Source: JBDTSW01 sp963782605
GTDB taxonomy: Bacteria > Actinomycetota > Thermoleophilia > Solirubrobacterales > 70-9
Assembly (NCBI GenBank): GCA_963782605.1
Contig: CAWAKK010000001.1
Span: forward strand, 186,001 to 250,000
DNA: 64,000 nucleotides
Reading direction: 5' to 3'
The notes under the pieces were generated by a model. The model saw only the letters and a list, made by a program, of their open reading frames with translations, had not been told where the DNA came from and did not search any database. Both the position numbers and the translations under genes were made by a program. Within the stretch, counting starts at the first letter, position 1; each line of letters begins with the position of its first letter. Shown here piece by piece: positions 31,532 through 40,793 of this stretch.

Positions 31532-33319
31532 ATGGAGGCAGGAGCGAGCAGGCTCGCCCAGCGAGCGATTGCGGGCACCGCTTGCGTCGCGGGCGTCCTC
31601 GCGCTGGCCCTCCCCACAGCTGGGGGCGCACGGGTCAAGGAGCCAACCTCCACCGGGTCGGGTGGCGCCGCCGCCAGCGTCGACGAGCTCGCTACGCGGA
31701 CCGCTGTCGAGACTCTGCGCGAAGGCGGCAATGCCGTCGACGCCGCCGTCGCCTCGGCCTCCGTCCTCGGGGTAACGGAGCCGTTTTCCGCAGGGATCGG
31801 TGGCGGCGGCTTCATGCTGATCCGAACCCCGGAGGGCAAGGTGAAGACCATCGACGGACGCGAGACCGCGCCGGCCGCGATGACGCCGGAGTCCTTCCTC
31901 GACGAGGGCGAGCCGCTCGGGTTCAACCGCGCGCGCTACAGCGGCCTCTCCGCGGGCGTGCCGGGAACGGTCGCCACCTGGGACAAGGCGATCAAACGCT
32001 ACGGGACGATCTCGCTCGCCAAGGCCCTGCGGCCGGGAATAGCTGTGGCGCGCGGAGGCTTTCGGATCGACCGGACGTTCTTCGATCAGATTGCGGAGAA
32101 CCTGGACTGGTTTGACGACATCCCGTCCACGGCCGAGCTCTACCTGAACAAGAACGGCAATCCCCGCAGCGTCGGCAGCACCCTGCGGAACCGCGATCTG
32201 GCTGACGCGTACGAGCGGATTGGCGATCTTGGCGCCGAACGGGGCTTCTACCGAGGCGTGATTGCGCGCGCCATGGCCGAAGCTGCCCAGGACCCGCCGA
32301 TCGCAGACGGCGCCGACCACCCATGGCTGGCGGGCCTGCTGACGCGCAACGACATCCATTCTTATGCAGCTCTCTGGCGACCACCGACAAAGATCAGCTA
32401 CCGCGGGCAGGAGGTTTGGGGCATGGGGCCGCCATCGAGCGGAGGCTCGACGGTCGGCGAGGTCTTGAACATTCTCGAGGGCTACAACCTCGGCGGGGGT
32501 ACGCGGGCACGCATGTATCACCGCTTCCTCGAGGCATCGCGCTACGCGTATGCGGATCGGGGCGCCTACCTCGCCGATCCCGCCTTCTTCGACGTGCCGC
32601 TCGCAGGCCTCCTGTCGGATTCCTACGCCGCGGAGCGTCGCAACCTGATTACGAACCAGGCGGCGGACGCCGCGCCGGTCGACCCCGGTGATCCGACGGA
32701 CAACGGTGGACCCGGCGCTCGAGCGACGGTCGATCGCGAGGGCAAGTCGACAACCCACCTGACCGTCGTCGACGAGGAGGGCATGGTCGTCTCCTACACG
32801 TTCACGATCGAGTCCACCGGCGGCAACGGGATCGTCGTCCCCGGCTGGGGCTTCCTCCTGAACAACGAGTTGACGGACTTCACCTACGACGACCCGGAGG
32901 CGGCAAACGCCCCCGATGGCGGCAAGCGCCCACGCAGCTCGATGAGCCCCACGCTGGTAACGCGCGACGGCGAGCCGCAGCTGGCGCTGGGGTCGCCCGG
33001 CGGCTCGACGATCATCACCACGGTGCTTCAGGTCCTGATCGAGCGCCTCGACCGCGACACGGCGCTGCCTGACGCGATCGCCCGGCCGCGCGCTTCACAG
33101 CAGAACCTTGAGACCACCCTCGCCGAGCCGGCTTTCATCGGCTCCCCGCTTGCGGACACGCTTACGGATGAGTTTGGCCACGAATTCTCCGAAGCGGACC
33201 CGCCCGAGATCGGGGCGGTGGCCGCGGTCGAGTTCCTCGGCGGCGGTGAGCTCTTGGCAGCGGCCGAGCCGGAGCGACGCGGCGGCGGTAGCGCGAAGGT
33301 GGTCAACCCCGGGGACTGA
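31532..33319 (+). CDS. Gamma-glutamyltransferase, exported
   Basis: A 595-residue Ntn-hydrolase precursor with an N-terminal signal sequence (AGTACVAGVLALALPTAGG). The large subunit shows GGNAVDAAVASASVLGV, GIGGGGFMLIRTPEG and GRETAPAA. The autoprocessing site is at about Thr407 in GKSTTHLTVVDEEG, followed by FLLNNELTDF, SSMSPTLV and GSPGGSTIITTV of the small subunit. It cleaves gamma-glutamyl bonds (glutathione or poly-gamma-glutamate) outside the cytoplasm. It is followed by a convergent gene and is not clearly part of an operon. Confidence 0.92.
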   Translation: MEAGASRLAQRAIAGTACVAGVLALALPTAGGARVKEPTSTGSGGAAASVDELATRTAVETLREGGNAVDAAVASASVLGVTEPFSAGIGGGGFMLIRTPEGKVKTIDGRETAPAAMTPESFLDEGEPLGFNRARYSGLSAGVPGTVATWDKAIKRYGTISLAKALRPGIAVARGGFRIDRTFFDQIAENLDWFDDIPSTAELYLNKNGNPRSVGSTLRNRDLADAYERIGDLGAERGFYRGVIARAMAEAAQDPPIADGADHPWLAGLLTRNDIHSYAALWRPPTKISYRGQEVWGMGPPSSGGSTVGEVLNILEGYNLGGGTRARMYHRFLEASRYAYADRGAYLADPAFFDVPLAGLLSDSYAAERRNLITNQAADAAPVDPGDPTDNGGPGARATVDREGKSTTHLTVVDEEGMVVSYTFTIESTGGNGIVVPGWGFLLNNELTDFTYDDPEAANAPDGGKRPRSSMSPTLVTRDGEPQLALGSPGGSTIITTVLQVLIERLDRDTALPDAIARPRASQQNLETTLAEPAFIGSPLADTLTDEFGHEFSEADPPEIGAVAAVEFLGGGELLAAAEPERRGGGSAKVVNPGD

Positions 33320-33332
33320 GCCCCCGACGCGC

Positions 33333-34388
33333 TCAGCTCAGCCGACGCTCGGCCGCGTCGGCGCCCTCTGCGAGGCGCTCCACGAGCTTGGCGAACTGCT
33401 CGTAGCCCTCCTCGGCCTTGCCGTAGCCACCCTGCGCGTAGCGCGAGTAGACGCCCTGGAGGATCACCGCGAGCTTCCAGTAGCCGAGTGCGACGAAGAA
33501 GTCGAGCTGTGAGAGGTCACGGCCGGATGCTTCCGCGTAGCGCTCCCGCAACTCGGCGCGACCGGGAAAGCCCGGAGCCGTCGTTGGCGGATCGAAGAGC
33601 GGGATGAGATCGTCGCCCAGCTCCGACCAATACACCATCAGCATCCCCACGTCGGCGAGCGGGTCCCCCAGCGTGCACAGCTCCCAGTCGACGACGGCCA
33701 CGACCTCGCCGGTCGAGGCGTCCAGGATCATGTTGTCGAGCCGATAATCGCCATGGACGATGGTGGCTGGACCCTGCTCGGGAATGCGTGCGACCAGTCG
33801 CTCATGCACTTCGTCCACCAGCGGAACCTCGTGGCTCTTCGAGCTCTCCCACTGCCGGTGCCACCGGCGCAGCTGACGGGCGGCGTAGTCCTCGCGCTTG
33901 CCGAGCTGGCCGAGCCCGACCGAGTCGGGCTGGACAGCGTGGATCGCGATCAGGGTATCGACGACCCGCTCGCCGATCGCTCGCCGGTCTGCCTCGCTGG
34001 GAAAGCAGTTGATGGCGTCGCGCTGCGAGCGCAGGATCGCCCCATCCACGAAGTCCATGACGTAGAAGGGCACGCCGTTTGTGGCCTCGTCCTCGCAGAA
34101 GCCCACCGCCCTCGGCACCGGCACCGGGGTGTCGGCGAGGGCCGAGATGATCCGGTGCTCGCGCCCCATGTCGTGGGCCGATGCGAGACGCTCCCCGAGG
34201 GGCGGGCGGCGCAGCGCCCACCGGCGCCCGGCCGAATCGGCCACGCCGTAGGTGAGGTTGGAGCGCCCGCCCGCGATTCGCTCAAACGCGAAGGGGGGTT
34301 CGGCGCCGTCCACATGGTCGGCGAACCACGCCTCTACGGCGGGCCCGTCGATGCCCTCAGGTGCCTTGGAAGTGCGCTCCGCCGCCAT
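33333..34388 (-). CDS. Phosphotransferase family protein (APH/ACAD10-like kinase fold)
   Basis: A 351-residue protein. The Brenner motif IVHGDYRLDNMI and metal-binding VVDWELCTLGDPLADVG define the aminoglycoside-phosphotransferase fold. GGRSNLTYGVAD is the nucleotide loop. GDPLADVG and GFCEDEATNGVPFYVMDFVDG match the branch associated with acyl-CoA dehydrogenases (hydroxyacyl kinase type) rather than antibiotic resistance. An acyl-CoA dehydrogenase lies 2 kb away. I prefer ATG 34388 to the in-frame GTG at 34406. It is the last gene of a leftward three-gene run. Confidence 0.82.
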   Translation of the reverse strand: MAAERTSKAPEGIDGPAVEAWFADHVDGAEPPFAFERIAGGRSNLTYGVADSAGRRWALRRPPLGERLASAHDMGREHRIISALADTPVPVPRAVGFCEDEATNGVPFYVMDFVDGAILRSQRDAINCFPSEADRRAIGERVVDTLIAIHAVQPDSVGLGQLGKREDYAARQLRRWHRQWESSKSHEVPLVDEVHERLVARIPEQGPATIVHGDYRLDNMILDASTGEVVAVVDWELCTLGDPLADVGMLMVYWSELGDDLIPLFDPPTTAPGFPGRAELRERYAEASGRDLSQLDFFVALGYWKLAVILQGVYSRYAQGGYGKAEEGYEQFAKLVERLAEGADAAERRLS

Positions 34389-34411
34389 GCGGCGAAAGGC
34401 TCTCACAGGGC

Positions 34412-35905
34412 TCAGCCCTTCGCGTACTCGACTCTGACCTGCTTGCCTTTCAGCTTCGTGCCGTCGAGGCGCTCCAGCGCCCGTTCCGCATGATCGGCTT
34501 CGAGATCGACGAACGCAAAGCGCTCGAGCACCCTGATCTCGCCGATCGCCCCATCGGGCACCACCGCACCCTCGACCAGGGCCCAGCGAATGTCCTCATC
34601 TGAGATGCCGCTGCGACGCCCGCGGTTGATGAAGAGCTTCGCGTGATCCCCATCCACCGCACCGTCTTCCGGTGCCCCCTCGTCGGTTGCCTCGTCCTCG
34701 GCCGGCAGCCTCTCGCGCCCGTGCCGAGCCGAGCGATCCGAGCGGTCGCGGGAGTGGTCGCGCCGCCTGGGTCGCGGAGCGTGCTCCAGACGCTCTTCGG
34801 GTGGCTCCCATTCGCCGATCGATGTCTTCGCCTCGCGCTCGATGCGCTGGATTTCATCGCGCTGAGCGGGGGTGACGAACGTGATCGCTCGACCCGTTCG
34901 GCCGACCCTGCCGGTGCGCCCGATCCGGTGGACGTACGGCTCGGTGGTGGTGGGCACGTCGTAGTTGATGACGTGGGTCACGTGCTCGATGTCGAGGCCG
35001 CGAGCGGCCACATCGGTCGCAACCAGCAGCGGGAGGTTGCGTGCCTTGAAGGCGAGCATCACACCGTCCCGCTGGCCCTGTGTCATGTCGCCGTGAAGCG
35101 CCTTGGCCTTGAGCCCCTTGCGCCGCAGGGATTCATCGAGCCTGGCCGTGCCGATCTTCGTCCGGCAGAAGATGATCGCCTGCTCCGGCTCCTCGCTGCG
35201 AAGAATCTCGATCAGGCGATCGGTCTTCTGCTTGGCGGGAACCTCGACGAAGGCTTGCTCGATCGCATCCACCGTGAGCTGTCTCGGCGTCACCTTGATC
35301 GTCACGGGGTCATACATGTAGGCCTCGGCGAGTCGCGCGATCGGTGGCGGCATCGTCGCCGAGAAGAGCGCGGTCTGGCGACCGCCGGGGCACATGCGAA
35401 GGATCCGCTCGACATCCTCGACGAACCCGAGGTCAAGCATCTCGTCAGCTTCGTCGAGCACGACATAGCGCGCCGAGCTGAGCAGGAGCGAGCCCCGCGT
35501 CAGCAGATCGAGCATGCGACCGACCGTCGCGACGACAACGTGCGCGCCCTGGCGCAGGCGCGCCTGCTGAGTCGCGACGGCCTGACCGCCGAAGACCGCT
35601 AGAACCTCGATGGGGAGGTGCTCTGCGTAGGCGCGCAGGGACTGGGTCACCTGGATGCAGAGCTCGCGCGTGGGTGTCAGCACGACGGCCTGGGTGTCCC
35701 CGGAGTCGGGATCGAGGTGATCGAGCAACGGCAACCCGAAGGCGGCGGTCTTGCCGGTCCCGGTCTGTGCCTGCCCGATCACGTCGTGGCCGGCGACGAG
35801 CTCGGGGATCGCCTGCTCCTGAATCGGGGTCGGCTCGGAGTAGCCGAGCTCGTCCAGGGTTTGGAGCAGACCGTCGGAAAGGCCAAGATCGCGGAATGTC
35901 GCCAT
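34412..35905 (-). CDS. DEAD-box RNA helicase (DeaD/CsdA type)
   Basis: A 497-residue ATP-dependent RNA helicase. It shows the Q-motif (FRDLGLSDGLLQTLDELGY...PTPIQ), AQTGTGKT, PTRELCIQ, VLDEADEMLDLGF, SATMPP, ATDVAARGLDIEHV and HRIGRTGRVGRTG. An Arg/Asp-rich linker and a C-terminal DbpA-type RNA-binding domain (KLFINRGRRSGISDEDIRWA) follow. The likely role is ribosome assembly or mRNA turnover. ATG 35905 has no Shine-Dalgarno; a GTG two codons earlier is possible. It lies between the quinone oxidoreductase and kinase-fold genes with gaps of 13 and 23 bases. Confidence 0.95.
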   Translation of the reverse strand: MATFRDLGLSDGLLQTLDELGYSEPTPIQEQAIPELVAGHDVIGQAQTGTGKTAAFGLPLLDHLDPDSGDTQAVVLTPTRELCIQVTQSLRAYAEHLPIEVLAVFGGQAVATQQARLRQGAHVVVATVGRMLDLLTRGSLLLSSARYVVLDEADEMLDLGFVEDVERILRMCPGGRQTALFSATMPPPIARLAEAYMYDPVTIKVTPRQLTVDAIEQAFVEVPAKQKTDRLIEILRSEEPEQAIIFCRTKIGTARLDESLRRKGLKAKALHGDMTQGQRDGVMLAFKARNLPLLVATDVAARGLDIEHVTHVINYDVPTTTEPYVHRIGRTGRVGRTGRAITFVTPAQRDEIQRIEREAKTSIGEWEPPEERLEHAPRPRRRDHSRDRSDRSARHGRERLPAEDEATDEGAPEDGAVDGDHAKLFINRGRRSGISDEDIRWALVEGAVVPDGAIGEIRVLERFAFVDLEADHAERALERLDGTKLKGKQVRVEYAKG

Positions 35906-35918
35906 GTTCACGGAGGGG

Positions 35919-36866
35919 TTAGGAGGAGGGGTCCAGCAGGAGCTTGCCGTGTGTGCGCCGCGCCGAGAGGTCCTCGTGGGCGCGGGGCGCGTCGCCTAGA
36001 GGGTAGACGCCTCCGATCACAACCTCGAGCTCGCCGGCCTCAACGGCTCGCAGGAGGTCGGTCACCATGGCCGCCACGAGGTCACGCCTCGGCACCAGGT
36101 GCATGAGCCAGAAGCCGATCACCGCACGTGAGTGGCGCATCAGATGCCCGGTGTCGACCTGATTGGGCCCCCGGGAAGCGTTCCCGAACGAGACCAGACG
36201 GCCGAAGGGCGCCAGGGTGCGAAGGCAGGAGTCGAACGTGGCGCCACCTGTCATCTCGAGTACCGCGTCGACCGGCTCGCCATCGTTCGCCTCGAGGATC
36301 GCCGCCTGAAGGTCGTCGTGCCGCGAGTCGACGGTGGCGTCGGCGCCCAGGCGCGAGGCCAGCTCCCGCTTCTCTTCGCTCGAGGCGAGGGCGATGACGC
36401 GGCCGCCCGCGCGCTTCGCCAGCTGCACGGCGAGCGTGCCGGTACCCCCGCCCGCCGCCTGGACGACGATGGTCTCCCCCTCCCTGAGAGCCGCGCACCG
36501 GTTCACGAGCGCGTGGGCCGTGAGCCCCTGGAGCAGGAGGCCCGCGGCGACGTCGTCGCTGACGCCATCGGGGACCGGCACCATCCACCCCTCCGGCACC
36601 GCGACCTTCTCGGCGTAGCCACCGCCCGCCAGGATCGCGGCGACACGTCGGCCGTCGGCGGTCGTCCCCGCGATCTCGCCCCCCGGGATCATGGGCAGGG
36701 ACTGCTTCGCGAGGTAGTCGTCGCGCGTGGCGTGCGTATCAGCGAAGTTGATGCCCGCCCGGACGACGTCCACGACCACCATGCCGTCCCCCGCTTCGGG
36801 GTCGGGCAGCTCGACGAGGTTCATGACCTCGGGCCCCCCGAACTCCTCGACCTGGATCGCCCTCAC
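35919..36866 (-). CDS. Zinc-independent quinone oxidoreductase (MDR superfamily)
   Basis: A 315-residue NADPH-dependent MDR protein. VRAIQVEEFGGPEVMNLVEL is the standard QOR opening, then RAGINFADTHATRDDY. The Rossmann loop is VQAAGGGTGTLAVQLAKRAG, an AAGGG variant of the AxxGxxG motif. DAVLEMTGGATF and GRLVSFGNASRG follow. Catalytic zinc cysteines are absent. The GTG at 36866 is chosen because upstream codons show no similarity to the family. It is first in the leftward run and divergent from the PfkB kinase. Confidence 0.85.
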   Translation of the reverse strand: MRAIQVEEFGGPEVMNLVELPDPEAGDGMVVVDVVRAGINFADTHATRDDYLAKQSLPMIPGGEIAGTTADGRRVAAILAGGGYAEKVAVPEGWMVPVPDGVSDDVAAGLLLQGLTAHALVNRCAALREGETIVVQAAGGGTGTLAVQLAKRAGGRVIALASSEEKRELASRLGADATVDSRHDDLQAAILEANDGEPVDAVLEMTGGATFDSCLRTLAPFGRLVSFGNASRGPNQVDTGHLMRHSRAVIGFWLMHLVPRRDLVAAMVTDLLRAVEAGELEVVIGGVYPLGDAPRAHEDLSARRTHGKLLLDPSS

Positions 36867-36953
36867 GGGGGCCAGTGTGTCTGATTCGGACGGGGCGCGT
36901 GTTCGACGTCTCCGGCCCGCGATCCTGCCCGTTTCTGCCAGCATCCCCCGGCC

Positions 36954-37883
36954 GTGTCGCTGACCGTGGTCGGGTCCATCGCTTTCGATGCCGTGCGCAC
37001 GCCCTTCGGCGAGCGCGACCGGATGCTGGGCGGCTCGGCGGTGCATTTCGCCCTCGCCGCCTCGTTCCTGGGTGAGGTGCACGTGGTGGGACCGGTGGGC
37101 GACGATTTCTCCGACGAGCATCTGGAGCTCCTGCGCGAGCGCGGCGCCGACGTCGGCGACGTCGAGCGCGTCCCGGGCGGCAAGACCTTCTTCTGGCGTG
37201 GGCATTACGGGTTCGACATGAACGTGGCGCACACGGACGACACCCAGCTCAACGTCTTCGGCGACTTCGAGCCGAAGCTCTCACCCGCCTCGCGGGAGGC
37301 AGAGGTGCTCTTTCTCGCGAATATCCAACCCGACCTGCAGCGGCGAGTTCGAGATCAGTGCGAGGGGGCTCGGTTCGTCGCGCTCGACACCATGAACCTC
37401 TGGATCAATACCGCGCGGGAGTCGCTCACGGCCGTGATTGGCGAGGTCGACTGCCTCATGGTCAACGACGCCGAGATTCGCCAGCTCACCGACGAGCCGA
37501 ACCTCGCGCGTGCGGCAAAAGCGGTGATGGAGCTCGGCCCCCGGGTCGTGATCGCGAAGCGCGGCGAGTACGGCGCGGCGATGTTCACCCCCACCGGCTT
37601 CTTCGCTCTCCCGGGCTTCCCCCTCGAGGATGTCCGCGACCCCACCGGCGCCGGCGACTCGTTCGCGGGCGGGTTTCTCGGCTATCTGGACGGCCACGCC
37701 GAGCGGCTTCCCAACGGGGGCCTCCTGCTCGACGACGGCAGCCTTCGGCTGGCCATGGCCTACGGCAGCGTGCTCGCCTCGTTCAACGTCGAGGACTTCG
37801 GGACGGAGCGGGTCGCGCGCCTGCGAGCAGAGGAAATCGGGGAGCGAATCGCTCAACTTCGGGCCATGACGGCGTTCGCCTGA
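36954..37883 (+). CDS. PfkB family carbohydrate/nucleoside kinase
   Basis: A 309-residue ribokinase-fold protein. VVGSIAFDAV opens the domain, GGSAVHFALAASFLGEVHVV is the substrate-binding first motif, and DPTGAGDSFAGGFLGYL (about residue 229) the catalytic anion-hole motif with Asp. The preceding VNDAEIRQLT is also typical. Phosphoryl acceptor is unknown. Homologues next to primary-metabolism genes are often called sugar or adenosine kinases without proof. Start is GTG 36954. Confidence 0.87.
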   Translation: MSLTVVGSIAFDAVRTPFGERDRMLGGSAVHFALAASFLGEVHVVGPVGDDFSDEHLELLRERGADVGDVERVPGGKTFFWRGHYGFDMNVAHTDDTQLNVFGDFEPKLSPASREAEVLFLANIQPDLQRRVRDQCEGARFVALDTMNLWINTARESLTAVIGEVDCLMVNDAEIRQLTDEPNLARAAKAVMELGPRVVIAKRGEYGAAMFTPTGFFALPGFPLEDVRDPTGAGDSFAGGFLGYLDGHAERLPNGGLLLDDGSLRLAMAYGSVLASFNVEDFGTERVARLRAEEIGERIAQLRAMTAFA

Positions 37884-37897
37884 GAGAATGTGGGTAC
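37874..37897 (+). promoter_or_regulatory. Possible sigma-B/F-like promoter before citrate synthase
   Basis: GTTCGC (37874-37879), 12 bases, GGGTAC (37892-37897), lying 33 bases before the citrate synthase ATG. The -10 element is good. The -35 has GTTC instead of GTTT, so this is weak. Confidence 0.25.
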
Positions 37898-37929
37898 TCA
37901 CAAAGCTCACGATTTAGGAGACCACGCCT

Positions 37930-39327
37930 ATGGCGACCGAGGAGCAGACGAGCGAGGACGGGGGCGGCGTAGCAACAGCCGAGGGCGAGACGCTGTCGAT
38001 CACCGACAACCGCACGGGTGAGAGCTACGAGCTGGAGATCACCGACGACACCGTGAAGGCCATCGACCTCCGCCAGATCAAGGTGGAGGAGGACGACTTC
38101 GGGATGATGGCCTACGACCCGGCCTTCACCAACACCGCCGCTTGCCGCTCCGAGATCACCTATATCGATGGTGAAGCTGGGATCCTCCAGCATCGCGGCT
38201 ACTCGATCGAGCAGCTTTGCGAGCACTCCACCTACCTCGAGGTCGCCTACCTTCTGGTCTTCGGTGAGCTGCCGACGAAGGCGCAGCTCGAGCGGTGGAC
38301 CTACGACGTCACCCATCACACCTTCGTCCACGAGAACATCAAGAAGTTCGTGGAGGGGTTCCGCTACGACGCCCATCCCATGGGAATGCTGCTCGCGTCG
38401 GTCGGCGCGCTCTCGACCTTCTACCCCGACGCCAAGCACATCGACGATCCCGAGGAGCGCTACATGGCGGCGATCCGGCTGATCGCCAAGATGCCAACGC
38501 TGGCGGCCTTCGCCTACCGCCACAACATGGGCCTCCCCTACGTCTACCCCGACAACGAGCTCAACTACTCCGAGAACTTCCTCGCGATGCTGTTTCGGAT
38601 GACGGAGGTGAAGTTCGAGGCCGATCCCCGCCTGGCGAAGGCGCTCGACGTCCTCTTCATCCTTCACGCCGATCACGAGCAAAACTGCTCAACCAACGCC
38701 GTGCGCGCGGTCGGATCATCCGACGTGGACCCGTACTCGGCGGTCGCCGCGGGAGTCGCGGCTCTCTACGGGCCTCTCCACGGCGGCGCCAATGAGGCCG
38801 TTCTGAAGATGCTTCGCCGCATCGAGTCGACCGACAACATCCCCGACTTCCTCGAGGGCGTAAAGAGCCGCGAGGAGAAGCTGATGGGCTTCGGGCACCG
38901 CGTCTACAAGAACTACGACCCGCGGGCGAAGATCATCAAGAAGAACGTCGACGAGGTCCTTGAGGCAACGGGACCCAACCCGCTGCTCGACATCGCCGTT
39001 GAGCTCGAGAAGCGGGCGCTCGACGACGAATACTTCACGGACCGAAAGCTCTATCCGAACGTCGACTTCTACTCCGGCCTGATCTACGAGGCGTTGCGCA
39101 TCCCGATGGACATGTTCACGGTGATCTTCGCGATCCCGCGGACGTCCGGGTGGATCTCGCAGTGGCTCGAGATGAACGACGACTCCGAGCAGAAGATCGC
39201 CCGTCCCCGCCAGATCTACACCGGCGAGCGCGACCGCGACTACGTCGCGATCGACGACCGCGAGGGCCCCGAGAAGATCACCGGCCCACCCGCTCGGCGG
39301 CCGAAGCTCCAGCGCCGCGGGGCCTGA
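37930..39327 (+). CDS. gltA: Citrate synthase
   Basis: A 465-residue enzyme condensing oxaloacetate and acetyl-CoA. ITYIDGEAGILQHRGYSIEQ, LFILHADHEQNCSTNAVR, GPLHGGANEAVLKML (catalytic His) and KLMGFGHRVYKNYDPRA (His and Arg of the active site) are all present. FYSGLIYEALRIPMDMFTV and the final IYTGERDRDYV complete the type II family. The N-terminal roughly 35 acidic residues fit the larger hexameric form. TTAGGAGACC precedes the ATG. Aconitase and the 2-oxoglutarate dehydrogenase are elsewhere in the window. Confidence 0.95.
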   Translation: MATEEQTSEDGGGVATAEGETLSITDNRTGESYELEITDDTVKAIDLRQIKVEEDDFGMMAYDPAFTNTAACRSEITYIDGEAGILQHRGYSIEQLCEHSTYLEVAYLLVFGELPTKAQLERWTYDVTHHTFVHENIKKFVEGFRYDAHPMGMLLASVGALSTFYPDAKHIDDPEERYMAAIRLIAKMPTLAAFAYRHNMGLPYVYPDNELNYSENFLAMLFRMTEVKFEADPRLAKALDVLFILHADHEQNCSTNAVRAVGSSDVDPYSAVAAGVAALYGPLHGGANEAVLKMLRRIESTDNIPDFLEGVKSREEKLMGFGHRVYKNYDPRAKIIKKNVDEVLEATGPNPLLDIAVELEKRALDDEYFTDRKLYPNVDFYSGLIYEALRIPMDMFTVIFAIPRTSGWISQWLEMNDDSEQKIARPRQIYTGERDRDYVAIDDREGPEKITGPPARRPKLQRRGA

Positions 39328-39336
39328 GGCCGGCGC

Positions 39337-40773
39337 TCAGCCTCTCTCGAACGAGCCCGCGTCGCAGGCCGAGCCATGCGGTCGCGTAGCGCCCCGCTGG
39401 TCGATGTCGGGCGGCGGGCAGCCCGCCGTGACCGCGTTCCTCGCTGCGCTCCCGCCCAGGAGAGGGTGGGTCAGGGTGGGCCCGCCGTTGTCCGAGAGCC
39501 CGCCAAGGCGAGGATCGACGCCCGCCTGATCACCGACGCCGTCCAGGCCGCAGCTCATCCCCGAGTCGACGTTGTAGCCGAGCGAGGTGATGGTGCCGGT
39601 CCCAGTGCAATCGGGACCGGGGTTCTCGAGCACCGTGGCGCGGAGCGTGAGCGACCCCGCGGCCGGAGAGCTGTAGACCCCAGAACCTGCCGGCGGAGGC
39701 GAGGCAGGCGCTCGATTCCGAGCGATCGTCGAGTGGCTGAGCGCCAGCGCGCCGCCTGAGCGCAGGATGCCCCCGGCAAAGGTCTTCAGGGTGATTCCGT
39801 TCGGTGGGCCCTCGACGCGGTTCGAGCTGACCGTCGAGTTCTCCACGCTGAGCGGCCCGAAGCTGGCGATGCCGCCTCCAGCCCGAGCGGCGTTCTCGCT
39901 GACGGTCGAGCGTGTCACCGACAGCTGCACCGAACCGGTATGGAACAGTCCACCACCGCTGCCTGCCTCCGCGGTGTTCCTCGCGACCGTGGAGCGCTCG
40001 ATCACTCCCAGCCCCTGCGTCAACAGCCCGCCGCCGGCCGCGTTCTCCGCGCCGCCGCCGACGGTGGCACGGTTGCCTGAGATCCGCGTGCGGTCGATCT
40101 CAAGCGTCGCGTCGGATTCCTCACCGGCGTGCGCGAGCCCGCCACCGGCAGACCCACCGCCCACTGCGGTCGCGTGGGCCCGGTTGTTCGTGATGCGGGA
40201 GTCATCAACCGCCAGCGAACCGGTGCTGTAGATGCCCCCACCACGCACCTGACCGAAGTCGCCGCGGCGTACATTGCCTGTAACCGTTACGTCGTCGAGC
40301 GCCAGGGCGAAGCCCAACGCGGTAAGACCCCCTCCCGCACCACCTCCACCGGTGATGGTGAGACCGGAGAGAGTGATGATCTCCGTGTCACCAGTCGGCG
40401 GGATGTCGATGACGCCCGCCTCGTCCGTCTGGCGGATGATCGTGCGATCGGCTCCGGCGCCCACGATTTCCGTTTCATCGTCGATTCGCAGGGGAGCGTC
40501 GAGCATCCCCGAGCCCGGGTGGTTCTTGATCCGGTAGGTCCCCGCGGGCACCCTGATCCGCTCGAGCCCCGGGTTGAGCAGCGAGTTCGCCTCGGCGAGC
40601 GCGGCGCGCAATGTGCACCGGCCGTTGGCGGCCTCGCAGGTGCCGTCGATCGTGACATCCAGCTTGTCCTTGGTGGAGTTGACGCGGAAGACCAGGGCAT
40701 GCGCCGGCGTGCTGGCCGCGAGCATCACCAGGGTGATCGCAACAGTCCCCGTCGCCCTCATGAACCGCAGCAT
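39337..40773 (-). CDS. Secreted CSLREA / choice-of-anchor-Q beta-helix protein
   Basis: A 478-residue exported protein. A signal peptide (GTVAITLVMLAASTPAHA) is followed by FRVNSTKDKLDV and CTLRAALAEAN, the CSLREA module. A right-handed parallel beta-helix then carries many short repeats of the type SxVSxNxAxxGGGI (for example RSTVSENAARAGGGIASFG and NSTVSSNRVEGPPNG). The C-terminus DIDQRGATRP...CDAGSFE is the choice-of-anchor-Q end. The role is probably surface binding or polysaccharide contact; no catalytic residues are recognisable. Start is ATG 40773, with an alternative at 40758. Confidence 0.85.
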   Translation of the reverse strand: MLRFMRATGTVAITLVMLAASTPAHALVFRVNSTKDKLDVTIDGTCEAANGRCTLRAALAEANSLLNPGLERIRVPAGTYRIKNHPGSGMLDAPLRIDDETEIVGAGADRTIIRQTDEAGVIDIPPTGDTEIITLSGLTITGGGGAGGGLTALGFALALDDVTVTGNVRRGDFGQVRGGGIYSTGSLAVDDSRITNNRAHATAVGGGSAGGGLAHAGEESDATLEIDRTRISGNRATVGGGAENAAGGGLLTQGLGVIERSTVARNTAEAGSGGGLFHTGSVQLSVTRSTVSENAARAGGGIASFGPLSVENSTVSSNRVEGPPNGITLKTFAGGILRSGGALALSHSTIARNRAPASPPPAGSGVYSSPAAGSLTLRATVLENPGPDCTGTGTITSLGYNVDSGMSCGLDGVGDQAGVDPRLGGLSDNGGPTLTHPLLGGSAARNAVTAGCPPPDIDQRGATRPHGSACDAGSFERG

Positions 40774-40781
40774 ACGCTCGT

Positions 40782-40787
40782 TACCCT
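40782..40787 (+). promoter_or_regulatory. -10 box of a leaderless promoter for unknown gene pair
   Basis: TACCCT lies 6 bases before ATG 40794 and no Shine-Dalgarno is present. It overlaps the divergent beta-helix gene's upstream region. Confidence 0.4.
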
Positions 40788-40793
40788 GGCGCC

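Noticed and set aside
33333..34388. Aminoglycoside resistance kinase
   Set aside because: The fold is APH-like, but sequence details and neighbours match the acyl-CoA-dehydrogenase-associated branch.
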